A DNA stretch of 64,000 nucleotides from Cyrtodaria siliqua (lineage: Eukaryota > Mollusca > Bivalvia > Adapedonta > Hiatellidae), in contig JAWPHD010005115.1 in NCBI GenBank assembly GCA_037043455.1, forward strand, positions 1 through 64,000. Reading direction: 5' to 3'. Below the pieces are notes generated by a model. The model was not told the DNA's origin, searched no databases, and saw nothing but the letters and a program-made list of their open reading frames with translations. The first letter of the stretch is position 1; every line of letters begins with the position of its first letter. The position numbers and the translations under genes were made by a program. Shown in pieces: positions 46,338 through 58,555 of this stretch.

Positions 46338-46499
46338 AATGTTCGTCGATTGATGGCAATGTAAATGTACGTCGATTGATGGCAATGTAAATGTACGTCG
46401 ATTGATGGCAATATAAATGTACGTCAATTGATGACAATATAAATGTACGTCGATTGATGACAATGTAAATGTACGTTGATTGATGGCAATGTAAATGCA
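46338..46499. repeat. 26-bp minisatellite, six copies
   Basis: The unit AATGTAAATGTACGTCGATT followed by GATGGC is repeated six times with few changes (for example AATATAAATG in two units). Nothing coding is seen; the minus-strand frame through it is a repeat product. Confidence 0.9.
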
Positions 46500-47100
46500 C
46501 AAAATGCCAATGGTATACAAGCAATATTCCTCTAAGGGTTACAGGTAAAACACAATGGTACATGGAAGGTAGAGTGAATTATGCACACAACACATCTATT
46601 CCTGCAAAAACACTTGTGTACAGCTTGATTGTATTCGCTTATGTAATTTTCAAGTTACGAAAAACGCACAATTTTGATGCATAATCCTTAACCTCTAGTG
46701 TCATTGTTTTTTGTGGGTTTTCACAGCCGATATTGGGTCATATTCCCAATGCGAAAACATTTTTTCCCCCCAAGTTTGAAACAATAATTCCCAACTGAAA
46801 AAAAAAAAAAAATAATCATAAGGCAAAAAGACATAAATCTGTGAAATGACATGCTTGATTCGAGTGTACTTTAACAGTATTAAAGATACAATTTTATGAA
46901 ATGTACTGTTAACCCTTAACCCGCTAGGCACGACTGTAATAGCCTTTGCGTCCATTGTAAAGCCTGCGAGTAACAAATGGTTATGACACAATTATGAAAT
47001 GAATGTTTTACTGTATGTTTCACAATTTTATGAAAAATCACGCTAAAATTCCCAATTGTGATGGTATGGGTTATGTTCCCAAAATATAGGGGAAACAAGA
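46500..47100. other. Intron stretch, no recognised feature
   Basis: There is an A run at 46798-46812 and otherwise AT-rich unique-looking sequence. No exon was identified. Confidence 0.35.
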
Positions 47101-48310
47101 AATGTCACTGTAAGTGAAAAATGCCCCCCGAAGTGACCTTTGACCTCTTAGTATGACCTTGATCTGGGAGCCACGAACCTGAATTTTGTGCGCGACACGT
47201 CGTCTGGTTGTGGTGAGCACTTGTGCCAAGTTATTCGAAAATCCGTCCAGGCACGCAAAAGTTATTGACCGGACATGATTTGACCAAGTTATTTGAAAAT
47301 CTGTTCATCCAAGATCTGACTTTTGAACTCCAAGTGTGACCTTGACCTTGAAGCCAACCTGGATTTTGTGCACGACACGTCGTCTTGTGGTGAACACTTG
47401 TGCCAAGTTATTTGAAAATCCGCAGTTATTGACACGACACAATTTGACCTTTGACCTCTAAGTGTGACCTTGTCCTTAGAGCCACGGACCTGGATTTTGT
47501 GTGTGACACATCGTCTTGTCGTGGTGAGCACTTGTGCCAAGTTATTTGAAAATCCATTATTTGAAAATCCGTCCAGAAATGCAGTTATTGACCAGACACG
47601 ATTTGACCTTTGACCTCTAAGTGTGACCTTGACCTTGGAGCCACGGACCTTGATTTTGTGTGCGACACGTCTTATTGTGAGGACTTGTGCCAAGATTATT
47701 GAAAATCCGTCCAGGAACGTCCGAGTTATTGACCGGACACGAAAGCACTTCATTTTGACCTTTGACCTCTAAGTGTGACCTTGACCTTGGAGTCACGGAC
47801 CTAGATTTTGTGCGCGACACGTCTTGTGGCAAGCAATTGTGCCAAGTTATTTGAAAATCCCCATTATTGTCTTGACCGCATGTGATTTGACCTTTGACCT
47901 CTTAAGTGTGATCTTGACCTTGGAGCCACGGACCTGGATTATGGCGCGACATGCAGTCTTGTTGTAGTGAGCATTTGTGCCAAGTTATTTGAAAATCTGT
48001 CCATAAATGTCAAGAGTTAATGACCGGCCATGAAAGCACTTCATTTTTACCTTTGACCTCTAAGTATGACCTTGACCTTGGAGCCACCAACCTGGATTTT
48101 GTGCGCGACACGTTGTCTTGTTGTGGCGAGCAATTGTGCCAAGTAATTTGAAAATCCCTCCATTATTGTCAGAGTTATTAACCGGACACGATTGTACGGA
48201 CGAACTAACAGACGGACTGACGGACGGATGGACAGTGGAACTAACAGACGGACTGACGGACGGATGGACAGTGCGACTACTATATGCCACCCTTCGAGTG
48301 TGACGTGACC
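47101..48310. repeat. Array element with about 150-bp units
   Basis: About eight units share CACTTGTGCCAAGTTATTTG, GACCTTTGACCTCTAAGTGT and ACCTTGGAGCCACGGACCTG. The tail has two copies of ACTAACAGACGGACTGACGG and ends TATATGCCACCCTTCGAG. It is related to the array at 37210-38793. Confidence 0.8.
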
Positions 48311-48640
48311 TTTGAAGTAAAGACCCGACTCTTCTCGATCTCCCAAGTGTGATCTTGACCTCTGATGTTAGGAATTGATTTCCATATTGAAATTAACTCA
48401 TCCAAATGATGGTCCCAATCCATTACTCTCTTTTTTTTTGTTAGTCCCGAGACCGCAGAAAAACAAGTTATTTTTAACTGTTTCGCTGCCACAGTCAAAA
48501 ACATTGATTTGTGTGACCAGTGTTAACCATTGGCATGTGTAAGGAACTTTGAATTTCAGCGAAATTGATCCGGTCTATTAAAACTCCATTAAACAGTGGG
48601 CCATATTACAAAATGTATGCTTCATTAATTATACCGGTAC

Positions 48641-48831
48641 CTGCGATTTTCATGTTGTTAACAAACATCCCGTTTAAGCTGTCATCATAAACCCTATGCT
48701 GGTTCCCGGCTTGTCGTACAATCCTAGCGTGACACCGAGACAAGCTTTTACTCTGAATCTGGTTACTCGAATCTATCAGGAAATCACACTGGTTTACATT
48801 GCGACCAATCATGTAGGTCACACGATAAAAG
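48641..48831 (-). CDS. Large gene exon: first half of FHA domain
   Basis: The exon runs from TTTCTTGCAG to CGCAG|GTACCG, giving 191 nt. It reads FYRVTYMIGRNVNQCDFLID, then SLSRCHARIVRQAGNQHRVY and DDSLNGMFVNNMKI. The FHA signature residues GR, SRxH and NG..(V)N are present, so a phosphothreonine-binding fold is well supported. The first base completes a Cys codon begun in the exon at 56640. The overall pattern resembles the FHA domain of TCF19-type proteins, though this is from memory. Confidence 0.9.
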
Positions 48832-49104
48832 CTGCAAGAAATAACAGTTTTATTCATCATTGTAAATAAATTGTGTGCTTTATAAAAATTTATCCTTAAA
48901 GCTACAGAGTCCCTATATCAATCGATTTCTTCTTTGTAGGCGTGTCTTTATTTGTAACTTCATGTTTACCAGCTCATGTCGAAATCGGGTATTTAAGCGA
49001 GCAAATATAGCGAAGGAAATCATTTACTGTATATACATCGACCAGTGCACATCGTACCTATACACAGGTAACAGTAATTTTTACAAAAAAAAAAGTTAGC
49101 TTCT

Positions 49105-49175
49105 TTCGGGGCTCGAACACACGACTTTCTGATTTCAAGTCTTCTGCTCTATCCACTGAATTACGACGCTACTTG
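49105..49175 (-). repeat. tRNA-like SINE head
   Basis: On the minus strand it reads GTAGCGTCGTAATTCAGTGG, then ATAGAGCAGA (box A-like) and GTGTTCGAGCCCC (box B). The anticodon arm is poor and there is no clear terminator or matching duplication. It looks like a SINE-derived fragment, not a functional tRNA gene. Confidence 0.55.
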
Positions 49176-49367
49176 AGAAAATAGTATACTAACTACGATA
49201 TATTATGAGGCAAAATAACTTAACATATTTGAACGCAACTAATGATGGATCAATAAATATGCAGTCCATATTGTCGCACGTGTAAATTAACATTGCCTGA
49301 TGTAATACTGTATCTTATCAATATGAAACTAATACTTCGCCTCAAATCAACCATATCTCAACCAACA

Positions 49368-49442
49368 AATAGCAGTGGTCTAGAGGTTCAGCATACATCT
49401 TTCAAATCTTACAAGTGCAAGGCTGTGGTTCAAATCCCGTTC
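49368..49442 (+). repeat. tRNA-like SINE head
   Basis: It reads GCAGTGGTCTAGAGGTTCAG (box A-like) and GTGGTTCAAATCCCG (box B), spaced as in a tRNA. It lies about 200 bp from an opposite-strand tRNA-like unit, and I found no target duplication. A degraded SINE is more likely than a working tRNA. Confidence 0.5.
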
Positions 49443-49449
49443 CGGGAAA

Positions 49450-50105
49450 CTATATTTTTTATCACATATATTCTGGAGCCGTATATTTATCGATGTTACC
49501 TGTACGGAGGCTAAATAAAAATGTAAAATTTTACGTATCGTTTTCTCCTTATATACCGACTTTTGGGGTGTTCGTCGATTTGAAACTACTTCACACGTGA
49601 CTCATTCATATTCATGAGTTATTACCAGTTAAAATAGAGACTGTACAGCTTTAAAGGGCTAACTTGGTCGTAAATTGAGAGGCAGTCTCCCAGCCATTAA
49701 CCTGTCACTTTAGCACATTTCAAGGATTATTATGGGAGCTGATATCTCCAGCCACATATGTTGACTGACACCAGCTGGTCAATTCTATGGTCAGTCGAAT
49801 AGGAATCTGGATACAAGAATATAACTTGAGAATCTCTATGTTTCAATAGAGAAACACATTATAAAAAAGCGTATATTAATCAGACAAATAAAAACCTGGA
49901 GTGAAATATTTTGTATAAATAAACAAATATTAATGAAATTGGTAAATATTAAAACATGATACAAAATCATATTCCGTTACAATGACTTTGAATAAATTAA
50001 TAAAACAAATTAATAAAACAATACTATGCAAATAGTTAGATTGCTAGATATATATTACGATGATTATAAATACTGTTGTTATGTAAGTGAAAAATATTTG
50101 AAACT
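49450..50105. other. Intron stretch, no recognised feature
   Basis: The sequence is AT-rich and contains no exon or clear repeat boundary before the 37-bp array begins near 50140. Confidence 0.35.
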
Positions 50106-50139
50106 TAATTTAACTTACAGTATGCAGAACCCAATTATA

Positions 50140-52765
50140 ATAAAGATACATATAAATATAATGCAGTAACCATTGCACACAAGTTACATATAAACATGAT
50201 GCAGTAACCATTGTACAAGAGGTACATAATATACATAGATGCAGTAACCATTGCACAAGAGGTACATATACATAGATGCAGTAACCATTGTACAAGAGGT
50301 ACATATACATATATGCAGTAACCATTGTACAAGAGGTACATATATGCAGTAACGATTGTACAAGAGGTACATATACATATATGCAGTAACTAACCATTGT
50401 ACAAGAGGTACATATACATATATGCAGTAACCATTGTACAAGAGGTACATATACATATATGCAGTAACGATTGTACAAGAAGTACATATACATATATGCA
50501 GTAACCATTGTACAAGAGGTACATATACATATATGCAGTAACCATTGTACAAGAGGTACATATACATAGATGCAGTAACCATTGTACAAGAGGTACATAT
50601 ACATATATGCAGTAACCATTGTACAAGAGGTACATATATGCAGTAACGATTGTACAAGAGGTACATATACATATATGCAGTAACTAACCATTGTACAAGA
50701 GGTACATATACATATATGCAGTAACTATTGTACAAGAGGTACATATACATATATGCAGTAACGATTGTACAAGAGGTACATATACGTATATGCAGTAACT
50801 AACCATTGTACAAGAGGTACATCTACATATATGCAGTAACTATTGTACAAGAGGTACATATACATATATGCAGTAACGATTGTACAAGAGGTACATATAC
50901 GTATATGCAGTAACTAACCATTGTACAAGAGGTACATATACATATATGCAGTAACGATTGTACAAGAGGTACATATACATATATGCAGTAACTAACCATT
51001 GTACAAGAGGTACATATACATATATGCAGTAACGATTGTACAAGAGGTACATATACGTATATGCAGTAACTAACCATTGTACAAGAGGTACATATACATA
51101 TATGCAGTAACGATTGTACAAGAGGTACATATACATAGATGCAGTAACTATTGTACAAAAGGTACATATACATATATGCAGTAACGATTGTACAAGAGGT
51201 ACATATACGTATATGCAGTAACTAACCATTGTACAAGAGGTACATATACATATATGCAGTAACGATTGTACAAGAGGTACATATACGTATATGCAGTAAC
51301 TAACCATTGTACAAGAGGTACATAAACATATATGCAGTAACCATTATACAAGAGGTACATATACATATATGCAGTAACGATTGTACAAGAAGTACATATA
51401 TGCAGTAACCATTGTACAAGAGGTACATATACATATATGCAGTAACCATTGTACAAGAGGTACATATACATAGATGCAGTAACCATTGTACAAGAGGTAC
51501 ATAATATACATAGATGCAGTAACCATTATACAAGAGGTACATATACATATATGCAGTAACCATTGTACAAGAGGTACATATACATAGATGCAGTAACCAT
51601 TGTACAAGAGGTACATAATATACATAGATGCAGTAACCATTGCACAAGAGGTACATATACATAGATGCAGTAACCATTGTACAAGAGGTACATATACACA
51701 GATGCAGTAACCATTATACAAGAGGTACATATACATATATGCAGTAACCATTGTACAAGAGGTACATATACACAGATGCAGTAACCATTATACAAGAGGT
51801 ACATATACATATATGCAGTAACCATTGTACAAGAGGTACATATACATAGATGCAGTAACCTTTATATAAGAGGTACATATACATATATGCAATAACCATT
51901 GAACAAGAGGTACATATACATATATGCAGTAACCATTGTACAAGAGGTACGTATACATAGATGCAGTAACCATTGTACAAGAGGTACGTATACATACATG
52001 CAGTAACCAGTGTAAAAGAGGTACATATACATATATGCAGTAACCATTCATTGTACAAGAGGTACATATACATAGATGCAGTAACCATTATACAAGAGGT
52101 ACATATATATATATGCAGTAACCATTGTACAAGAGGTACATATATATATATGCAGTAACCATTATACAAGAGGTACATATATATATATGCAGTAACCATT
52201 ATACAAGAGGTACATATATATATATGCAGTAACCATTGTACAAGAGGTACATATATATAGATGCAGCAGGGCTTTTTTCCACAAAATTGGGAAGAGGCCC
52301 AGGCCTGTCCATTTTGGGAAAAAAGAACGCGCTTATTTCTCATTTTGGGAAAAATACAAGGTTTCATAAATTAAGTAAATATGACATTAATATACTTTAT
52401 TTATATCGTCATCCATTATTTACCCTTATAATTAACTTTTCCAAGTCGGAATTTACTTAGCAGCCAAAAACACACTGCAGAATTCATGTTTTTTCTCAAA
52501 TTCTGAGAAACTGCTGTTTTCCGATTTGGAAATATTTCTGCCACAGTTGGGAAAAAACAGTCCAATTTTCTGTTGGGAAGAGGCCCTTTACAGGCCACTG
52601 TTATATAAGGTAAAAAAGCCCTGTGCAGTAACCATTATACAAGAGGTACATATACATAGATGCAGTAACCATTGTACAAGAGGTACATATACATAGATGC
52701 AGTAACCATTATACAAGAGGTACATATACATAGATGCAGTAACCATTATACAAGAGGTACATATA
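50140..52765. repeat. 37-bp minisatellite, about 60-70 units
   Basis: The unit is GCAGTAACCATTGTACAAGA followed by GGTACATATACATATAT, with shortened units (for example at 50635) and units with an extra CTAA. Higher-order repeats of about 110-150 bp are visible at 50640-51300. The array is interrupted by a MITE (52267-52623), and a stray unit survives at 53737-53785 beyond the retroelement fragment. Frames through it keep open only because 37 bp cycles through all three frames. Confidence 0.95.
52267..52623. mobile_element. hAT-like MITE inside the array, 357 bp
   Basis: The ends CAGGGCTTTTTTCC and AAAAAAGCCCTG are inverted. TGCAG flanks both sides (52262-52266 and 52624-52628) and is part of the array unit. 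Sub-terminal phrases TTGGGAAGAGGCCC and its variants repeat inside. A 5-bp duplication is shorter than the usual hAT 8 bp, so the class is uncertain. Confidence 0.75.
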
Positions 52766-52771
52766 CAAACA

Positions 52772-53735
52772 TGAATGAATAAAAGTCTTTATTTATCGAG
52801 GGTGACCCAATTAGTTTATACTAATCTTCCTTGGGGCCCTTTATAACAAATACATGATACCAAATACAAGAAAGGCAAAATACATAAGATATATGTAAAC
52901 ATAATAACATTGTTGGTGGTGGTAGTTTGAACGATATTTACACAATAATAAGATGAGATGATATCTTATCGAGTTTAATGTTGTTTTTCCTTTATCCATT
53001 TTATGCAGCTGTTTGTAAAACTTTTCATTGTTGCACACTTCTGAATGTGCTTTGGAATATTATTCCATAAAATGGTCCCAGAGTAAGACATGCTGCCCTT
53101 GAAAAGTTCCGATTTGGCTTAGGAATACTAAAATCAGTATCAGTTAGTGATCGAAGTCTTCTGTCCGTTGAATTACGAGTAGTAAACATATCGGAAATAT
53201 ATAAAGGGGCAGTATTGTTCCAAACTCTATACACGAATTTGGCCTTTTGGAGTATAATTCGCTGATCAATTGTGAGGTAATTTAGTTGTTCCATAGCGGC
53301 TTGAAAGTAATATACTGTTCACCTAAAATAACGTGACATGCCCTTTTTTGCATTATTAAAAGGTTGTTGATATTTTTTCGACTTGTGTTACCCCAGATTA
53401 CATTACAAAAGTCTAGATGTGGCTGTATGTAAGCTTTATAGAAAATAATTTGATAATTCAAAGGAATAAAATATTTTATTCTTAACAGCAACCATACATT
53501 TCTTGCTATCTTTTTCTTTATAAACAATATGTGGTCATCCCATTTTAAATTTTCGTTTATATTTACTCCTAAAATTTTATCACTGGTAGTAATCTGTAAA
53601 TCAATGTCATTATAGCACAAAGAAAGTGATTTATTTTCTAATCTGGCACGTCGATGTGGTGTGGTTACAAAAAGGACTTTCGTTTTTGACGCATTTAATA
53701 CCATACCGTTATGCAAGCACCAGACTTTCAAAAAA
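52772..53735 (-). pseudogene. 5'-truncated non-LTR retrotransposon (RT C-terminus)
   Basis: On the minus strand the sequence begins inside a reverse transcriptase, with HNGMVLNASKTKVLFVTT, LGVNINENLKWDDHI and YIQPHLDFCNVIWGN. After a one-base shift near 53288 it continues IDQRIILQKAKFVYRVWNN and APLYISDMF. This order is typical of CR1/jockey-type elements. The 3' end is at TAAAGACTTTTATTCATTCA. It is flanked on both sides by units of the 37-bp array, so it inserted into the array. Confidence 0.8.
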
Positions 53736-54076
53736 ATGCAGTAACCATTGTACAAGAGGTACATGTACATATATGCATTAACCATTTTTCCCATTCCATA
53801 ACTTTTAAACATCCAGGTATACGAGTATTCAATATTGTGATTCTGTCAAACTCATGCAAGATTCAAATTGTATGGTCTGTTTGTCTACTGCTCAAGGATT
53901 GGCCATAGAAAACACAGCCTTATCATAGTTGACCATCTCATATGTGGTGAAATCAGCATCCTACATGGATCATAAATGGGAATAAAAGTGTATATCTAGT
54001 AACTATGATAATTAGGTGGAATACAAAATATATAACTCTCAGTGAATTTTAATGGTAATGAACAATTAAAATGTAA

Positions 54077-56000
54077 GGCCAAACAAAATAATAGGTGTGG
54101 TTCAGGTAACCCGACCGACCCTATTTATTTACCGCCGAATCGCCGACTCTATTTATTTTTTTCGGGTTGAGAACGAATTTTCGTGGGTACGTTCGGTAAA
54201 GAGTATGAAACACCGCGGAGTACGAAACGCCGCGAGTACCAAACACCGCATAATACAACATGGCGGCGACCGTGTTCGCGTTTACTTTCGAAAGATGTAT
54301 TCACGGCCCGGAAAAAAAAATGATGAAGGCAGTCGTAAACCAAGCTACATTGATCGATATATTTCAAGAAAATCACCACGATTCTGGCTTAAAAACCAGT
54401 TCATTTCAGTGTTTCGCCTATAAGAATATGGGAGATGGAAGTCCCTTTGAGGTATTTTTTAAACATGCGACACGATCATGATAGCAATGCAAAACCCGAT
54501 AGGTGGCGCCGCGTAAGCTATATTTAGAATTTAGGAATATCCCAACCTGGAGTTGGGTACGTCAAATTACGCATCTTTTAAGTTTTAAGACACTAAAAAG
54601 TGGAACTTTTTATGTTGAATATAGGAAGAAAACACTGCATACATTACGTAATTGACCTCACGGCTTTTGTTATTTATTGGTAGATGAAAAATAAATGGAA
54701 GCGAAGTGCGGTTTTTGGAAGTTCAGTATTAAATCGGATGATTACGCTCTAGTTTATGTACAAATAAAGTACTTCAATAATTAATCTTCAATTTGTTTTA
54801 TATTTAATCTCACAAAAAATGACGTACTCGTGCTGTATTCACGCATTTTTCAACACCTGCTAACATCAGAAAAGACAACTCTTGTCATGTGACTGTAATG
54901 CGCATGCGTGGTACTACAAACAAGATCGTCTTTTTCGAGTCTTATTTCGGACTAGGTACTTGTTCCCACTAATAATTCTCATGAATTCTTTAGTGAAATA
55001 ACACTTTAAATATTTCATACACATGTTATCATTCATCACGAAAGAACTTTTGGCTTTTTTAGGCTAATTTACTCATTTTACAGAATTGTTCAAATTTGAC
55101 CTTGACATTGTCACGATAAGTCATGTAGGCCATCTAACGCGAGTACTCATTTGTTTACATAGCAAAGATGACGGGTTTAACACCAACTTGTGAAAATAGT
55201 AGCACATATTTAAAAGAAAAAGGGAAAGAAACATTCATTTGACACATTACTTTGTAAATAAAGATCTGCATGACTTCATTGCAAGGAAAAAACAATATTT
55301 ATCAGCTAGGTTGCTTTTTTCAGAAAAATTGATAAAAAGGCTTATTCATTTTGGCAATTGTTGGACACAAAAAATATTTTTTTTGCATGCGGGGTGGTTC
55401 ATAAACTTACTTTTTTTTTCCTCAATGGACTATTTTGATGATACTATTTAGAAAATACTAATCAGTTTCCCAATATTTTCTAATTTGAAAAAAGCGTTTG
55501 CATTGCTAATCATGAACATATTTAAATAAAGGTGAAGCCGTTTTCTTTCAACTATGTATGTTATTAAGGGTGAAATATTATAATAAATTTTAATAGTTTA
55601 AATATCAATGTTCTCCAGAAGTGGATGGGACACCATTCACTTATATACCGAGTGCAGACTTTGCATCTTTGCAACCCTCTTGTCAATTTCTTTTTAATAT
55701 ATTTCACTTTCAAAAAGGACTTAAAAACAGATATGTGCATTTTTATTTTAGTCAAATGAATTTATTTTGCTCTGACATGCTTCATTTTTTTAAAATATTG
55801 TCCTGGTTGTATAAAGAGCCAATAACCAAACAAACATATTAAGCAAAGTATTACAAAAGTATTAAAACACTGTGTTTGACCTATATTTGGAACGTGTCGA
55901 GAGAAAAAAATAAAAAAATAAAATAAAAAAAAATCCCTACCTACCTACCCTATTTTTTTTCCCAATGTTACCTGAACCACACCTATTATTTTGTTTGGCC
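54077..56000. mobile_element. Harbinger-like element, 1.92 kb, long copy of GGCC family
   Basis: The ends GGCCAAACAAAATAATAGGT and its inverse match the GGCC MITE family for about 37 bp (continuing GTGGTTCAGGTAAC). TAA lies on both sides (54074-54076 and 56001-56003). The interior is unlike the short MITEs: 54170-54480 is comparatively GC-rich with CACCGCGGAGTACG and an ATG in GGCGGCGACC context. This may be the nearest relative of the autonomous parent, or a copy that captured foreign DNA. Confidence 0.8.
54260..54481 (+). CDS. Open frame within the long Harbinger-like element
   Basis: The frame opens AACATGGCGGCGACCG, a strong animal start context, and reads MAATVFAFTFERCIHGPEKK, then TLIDIFQENHHDSGL and AYKNMGDGSPFE. 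A donor-like GAG|GTATTT lies at about 54450, so it could be a first exon. I do not recognise it as transposase or as a host protein. It may be element-encoded or a captured host 5' exon. Confidence 0.35.
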   Translation: MAATVFAFTFERCIHGPEKKMMKAVVNQATLIDIFQENHHDSGLKTSSFQCFAYKNMGDGSPFEVFFKHATRS

Positions 56001-56639
56001 TAATGATAAATAGTAGTCTTTATTACACAATAAAAACACTCCCCCAATCATGTGTAATGCTCTGTCGGATAAGATCTCTAAATTCTAAGCATGGTACTGA
56101 CCAGTGTGAACCATATCAATTAGCACCCCATGCTGTTATTTTTATGGCTTCAGCTAATTAGAAATTAGAAAACTAATTAAGATTTGGAACAAAGTGTTTA
56201 CTCATACCAATTAGCATAAACATAAATCAGCAGGGCTGTCTCTAATTTTTGAAACAGGTGGCTACTTTGATTTAACAGACGGCTACCATTAGTGATCGAG
56301 CAAAGCGAGTGAGGTTGTTAGTGGGTCCGCGGGCATACTCCCTTGCGGAAAAGCATGGGGTCTAATTACATGCAATCTGTGTTTGGTGCCAATTAAGGTC
56401 AGGATTTTTAGTTATTTCATGATTCTTTCGGATGATGAAATAATTCCATAATATTTGATACCGATTTAAAATAAAATAAAATTGTTACAGCCGGCTCAAA
56501 ATTCGAAACAGATGGTGAATATAGCCGGCTGCCGGCTATTAGAGAAAGTACTGACTGGTGAAATTTGCACCAAAATAAAACTACAGCCAAAATATAAGGG
56601 TTTTCAGCATACCGGTTTATCAAGAATATGATGACTTAC

Positions 56640-56740
56640 CACATGATATCTGCCACACCAGGCATTGTAGCAGCAGGCCCAATCCTTCGCAGGTGGAAGA
56701 GGGCCTGGCCACTCGAGTTTCTATTGTCACACTCAGCCAT
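56640..56740 (-). CDS. Large gene exon 1 with ATG
   Basis: The ATG at 56740 opens MAECDNRNSSGQALFHLRRI, then GPAATMPGVADIM, ending TG|GTAAGT in phase 2. A short 5' UTR lies between the ATG and an acceptor (ATTCTTTCAG) near 56769, so a non-coding upstream exon is likely. The next exon (48831) supplies the base that completes the codon. The phrase LFHLRRIG resembles the first strand of TCF19-type FHA domains. Confidence 0.75.
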
Positions 56741-56858
56741 TTTTTATTCAGGTATAAGGTACCCTACCTGAAAGAATAAACTTAACAACATCACAATTGT
56801 CATTGGCCATATTGAAAACAGATTTCTAGTTATATTTAAAGAATGAGTTATAGCAAAT

Positions 56859-57594
56859 AGTCAAAGTTGCTCATGCGACCACGTGAATTCAGCGACCATT
56901 GTCTTATGCGACCACTTTGAGTACCCCACCCCGATCGTTTTCCTTTGATATTTCAACTGCATTTAAGCGACTTCTGCCTCATGCGACCAACAGCTGTTGT
57001 CTGTTTTCACCCCGCGACTGCAAATGAGATCGATAGACGATCAAGTTGTAAATTAACAGTTTATGGTGTCCAAATTTGATTTACCACGCCTTTATTTGCT
57101 GATATCAATTGAAGTGGGAAAGGGTCAAACAACATATTTTGACATTAGACAGTCTTAGAAATCGCAACATTCTCAGTCTTTGCAATTAAACTTTATTTAT
57201 AAATTAAGGATATTTGCAGTGTTCTTGTCAAGAGGTTCGCGATAATAACCAACCTTGACTTTAGTAGGGAAAAACAATTTCCTTCCCTCAAGCAACCTTA
57301 AAAAGTCAACAGATAAATGTTCCACTAGATAAGATCTAACCAATCTTAAGAGAACTAAACGTCTGAAACGAAATTATGATTTTTGTCGACAATTATATCC
57401 TATAACTTGCATTTATATTAATTACGATGAATCACTTTTGCTTTCGTCACAGTAGTTTATAAGTAGTTTCAAATTTGAAAAGCGTTGTTTTCAGATACGT
57501 TTTTATATTCGTTCTATTTAACGACAGTTCTAGTACCGGTAAGCGACCTTTTTTAGGCACTCCCTTGAGATGTCGCTTCATTCAAGTTTGACTG
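56859..57594. mobile_element. Possible degraded pogo-like element
   Basis: The right end read inward is CAGTCAAACTTGAATGAAGC and the left end AGTCAAAGTTGCTCATGCGA. Repeated CATGCGACC and AAGCGACC phrases follow on both sides. No clear target duplication or transposase is visible, so the call is tentative. Confidence 0.4.
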
Positions 57595-57599
57595 TACTT

Positions 57600-58253
57600 T
57601 GAAATGTACTAGCCCTTTTAAGCCCCACTTGCTGGGTTTAAAAGAGAACATAAGTTTCTTTGTCATTGATGTAACTATGAAGAAACTTGTCACATAACGG
57701 AAAAGCGTCCTATAATCAAGTTTTCATGCTAACAGTGGCTGGGACGAGTGAGCAATGCAATGGGACGAGTGAGCAATGCAATGGGACGAGTGAGCAATGC
57801 AATGGGACGGGGGGAGGTGGGGGATCATGAGGTTATTGAAATTTAGACATGCCAAAAAACATTAACCTGAAAAAAGAATGAATAATAAAATCAAGGTTAC
57901 TTTTTTATTACGATAAGGTTATCACAGACAGCAAGTTAGTTTTTTGTTTTAATGAAGGTAACTGAATAAAAATGCATACATATGTATTGGGAACTCCCTA
58001 GCCTGGTCAATTTGTGGAGAAAAAAAGTGTGATAACTCCGATTTGCGAAAAAAACATTGAAAGATTAATTGTTAAAAGCGATATTACTCAATACATGTTC
58101 ACATTGTTTTTGTGGTAGGAGGACATTATAAAACAAATGTACAATTATTCAACATAATATAGTACATTTTAAATAACCTTTCTAATGTAAATGTATCCAA
58201 AACAATATATTGAGAAAGTTAGATTGGGAAATGTTAACCCAAAATTAAAGATT

Positions 58254-58255
<2 letters not shown>
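57600..58255. other. Intergenic stretch with a short tandem repeat
   Basis: Three and a half copies of the 18-bp unit ATGGGACGAGTGAGCAATGC lie near 57740-57808. The rest is AT-rich with no gene. Confidence 0.45.

Positions 58256-58292
<37 letters not shown>
58256..58292 (+). repeat. Run of 37 G
   Basis: An uninterrupted G homopolymer directly precedes the first copy of a tandem duplication. Exact length is unreliable in any assembly. The second copy of the duplication lacks it. Confidence 0.85.
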
Positions 58293-58294
<2 letters not shown>

Positions 58295-58555
58295 TAAAAA
58301 GGCTAACCTCAACTTATCCTTTTTATATAAACACCATAAATCCTGTCTTTACACTGTGCTTCTTCCTTTACTATATGCCTCCCTTTGGTGGGGGGTGGGG
58401 AGCAAGCATAAAAAGACTAACTTCAACTTATCCTTTTTATATAAACACCATAAATCCTGTCTTTACACTGTGCTTCTTCCTTTAATTACTGAGAAATGTG
58501 AGCTTTCTCTAAGCCGTTATCAGCAGGCAACTTGTAAAATAAACAGCCTTATCAG

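Noticed and set aside
50110..52367. Long overlapping minus-strand frames with repeated Tyr/Cys/Val-rich peptides
   Set aside because: They are translations of the 37-bp minisatellite, which stays open because 37 is not a multiple of three and the unit lacks stops in those frames. No start context, splice sites or domains.
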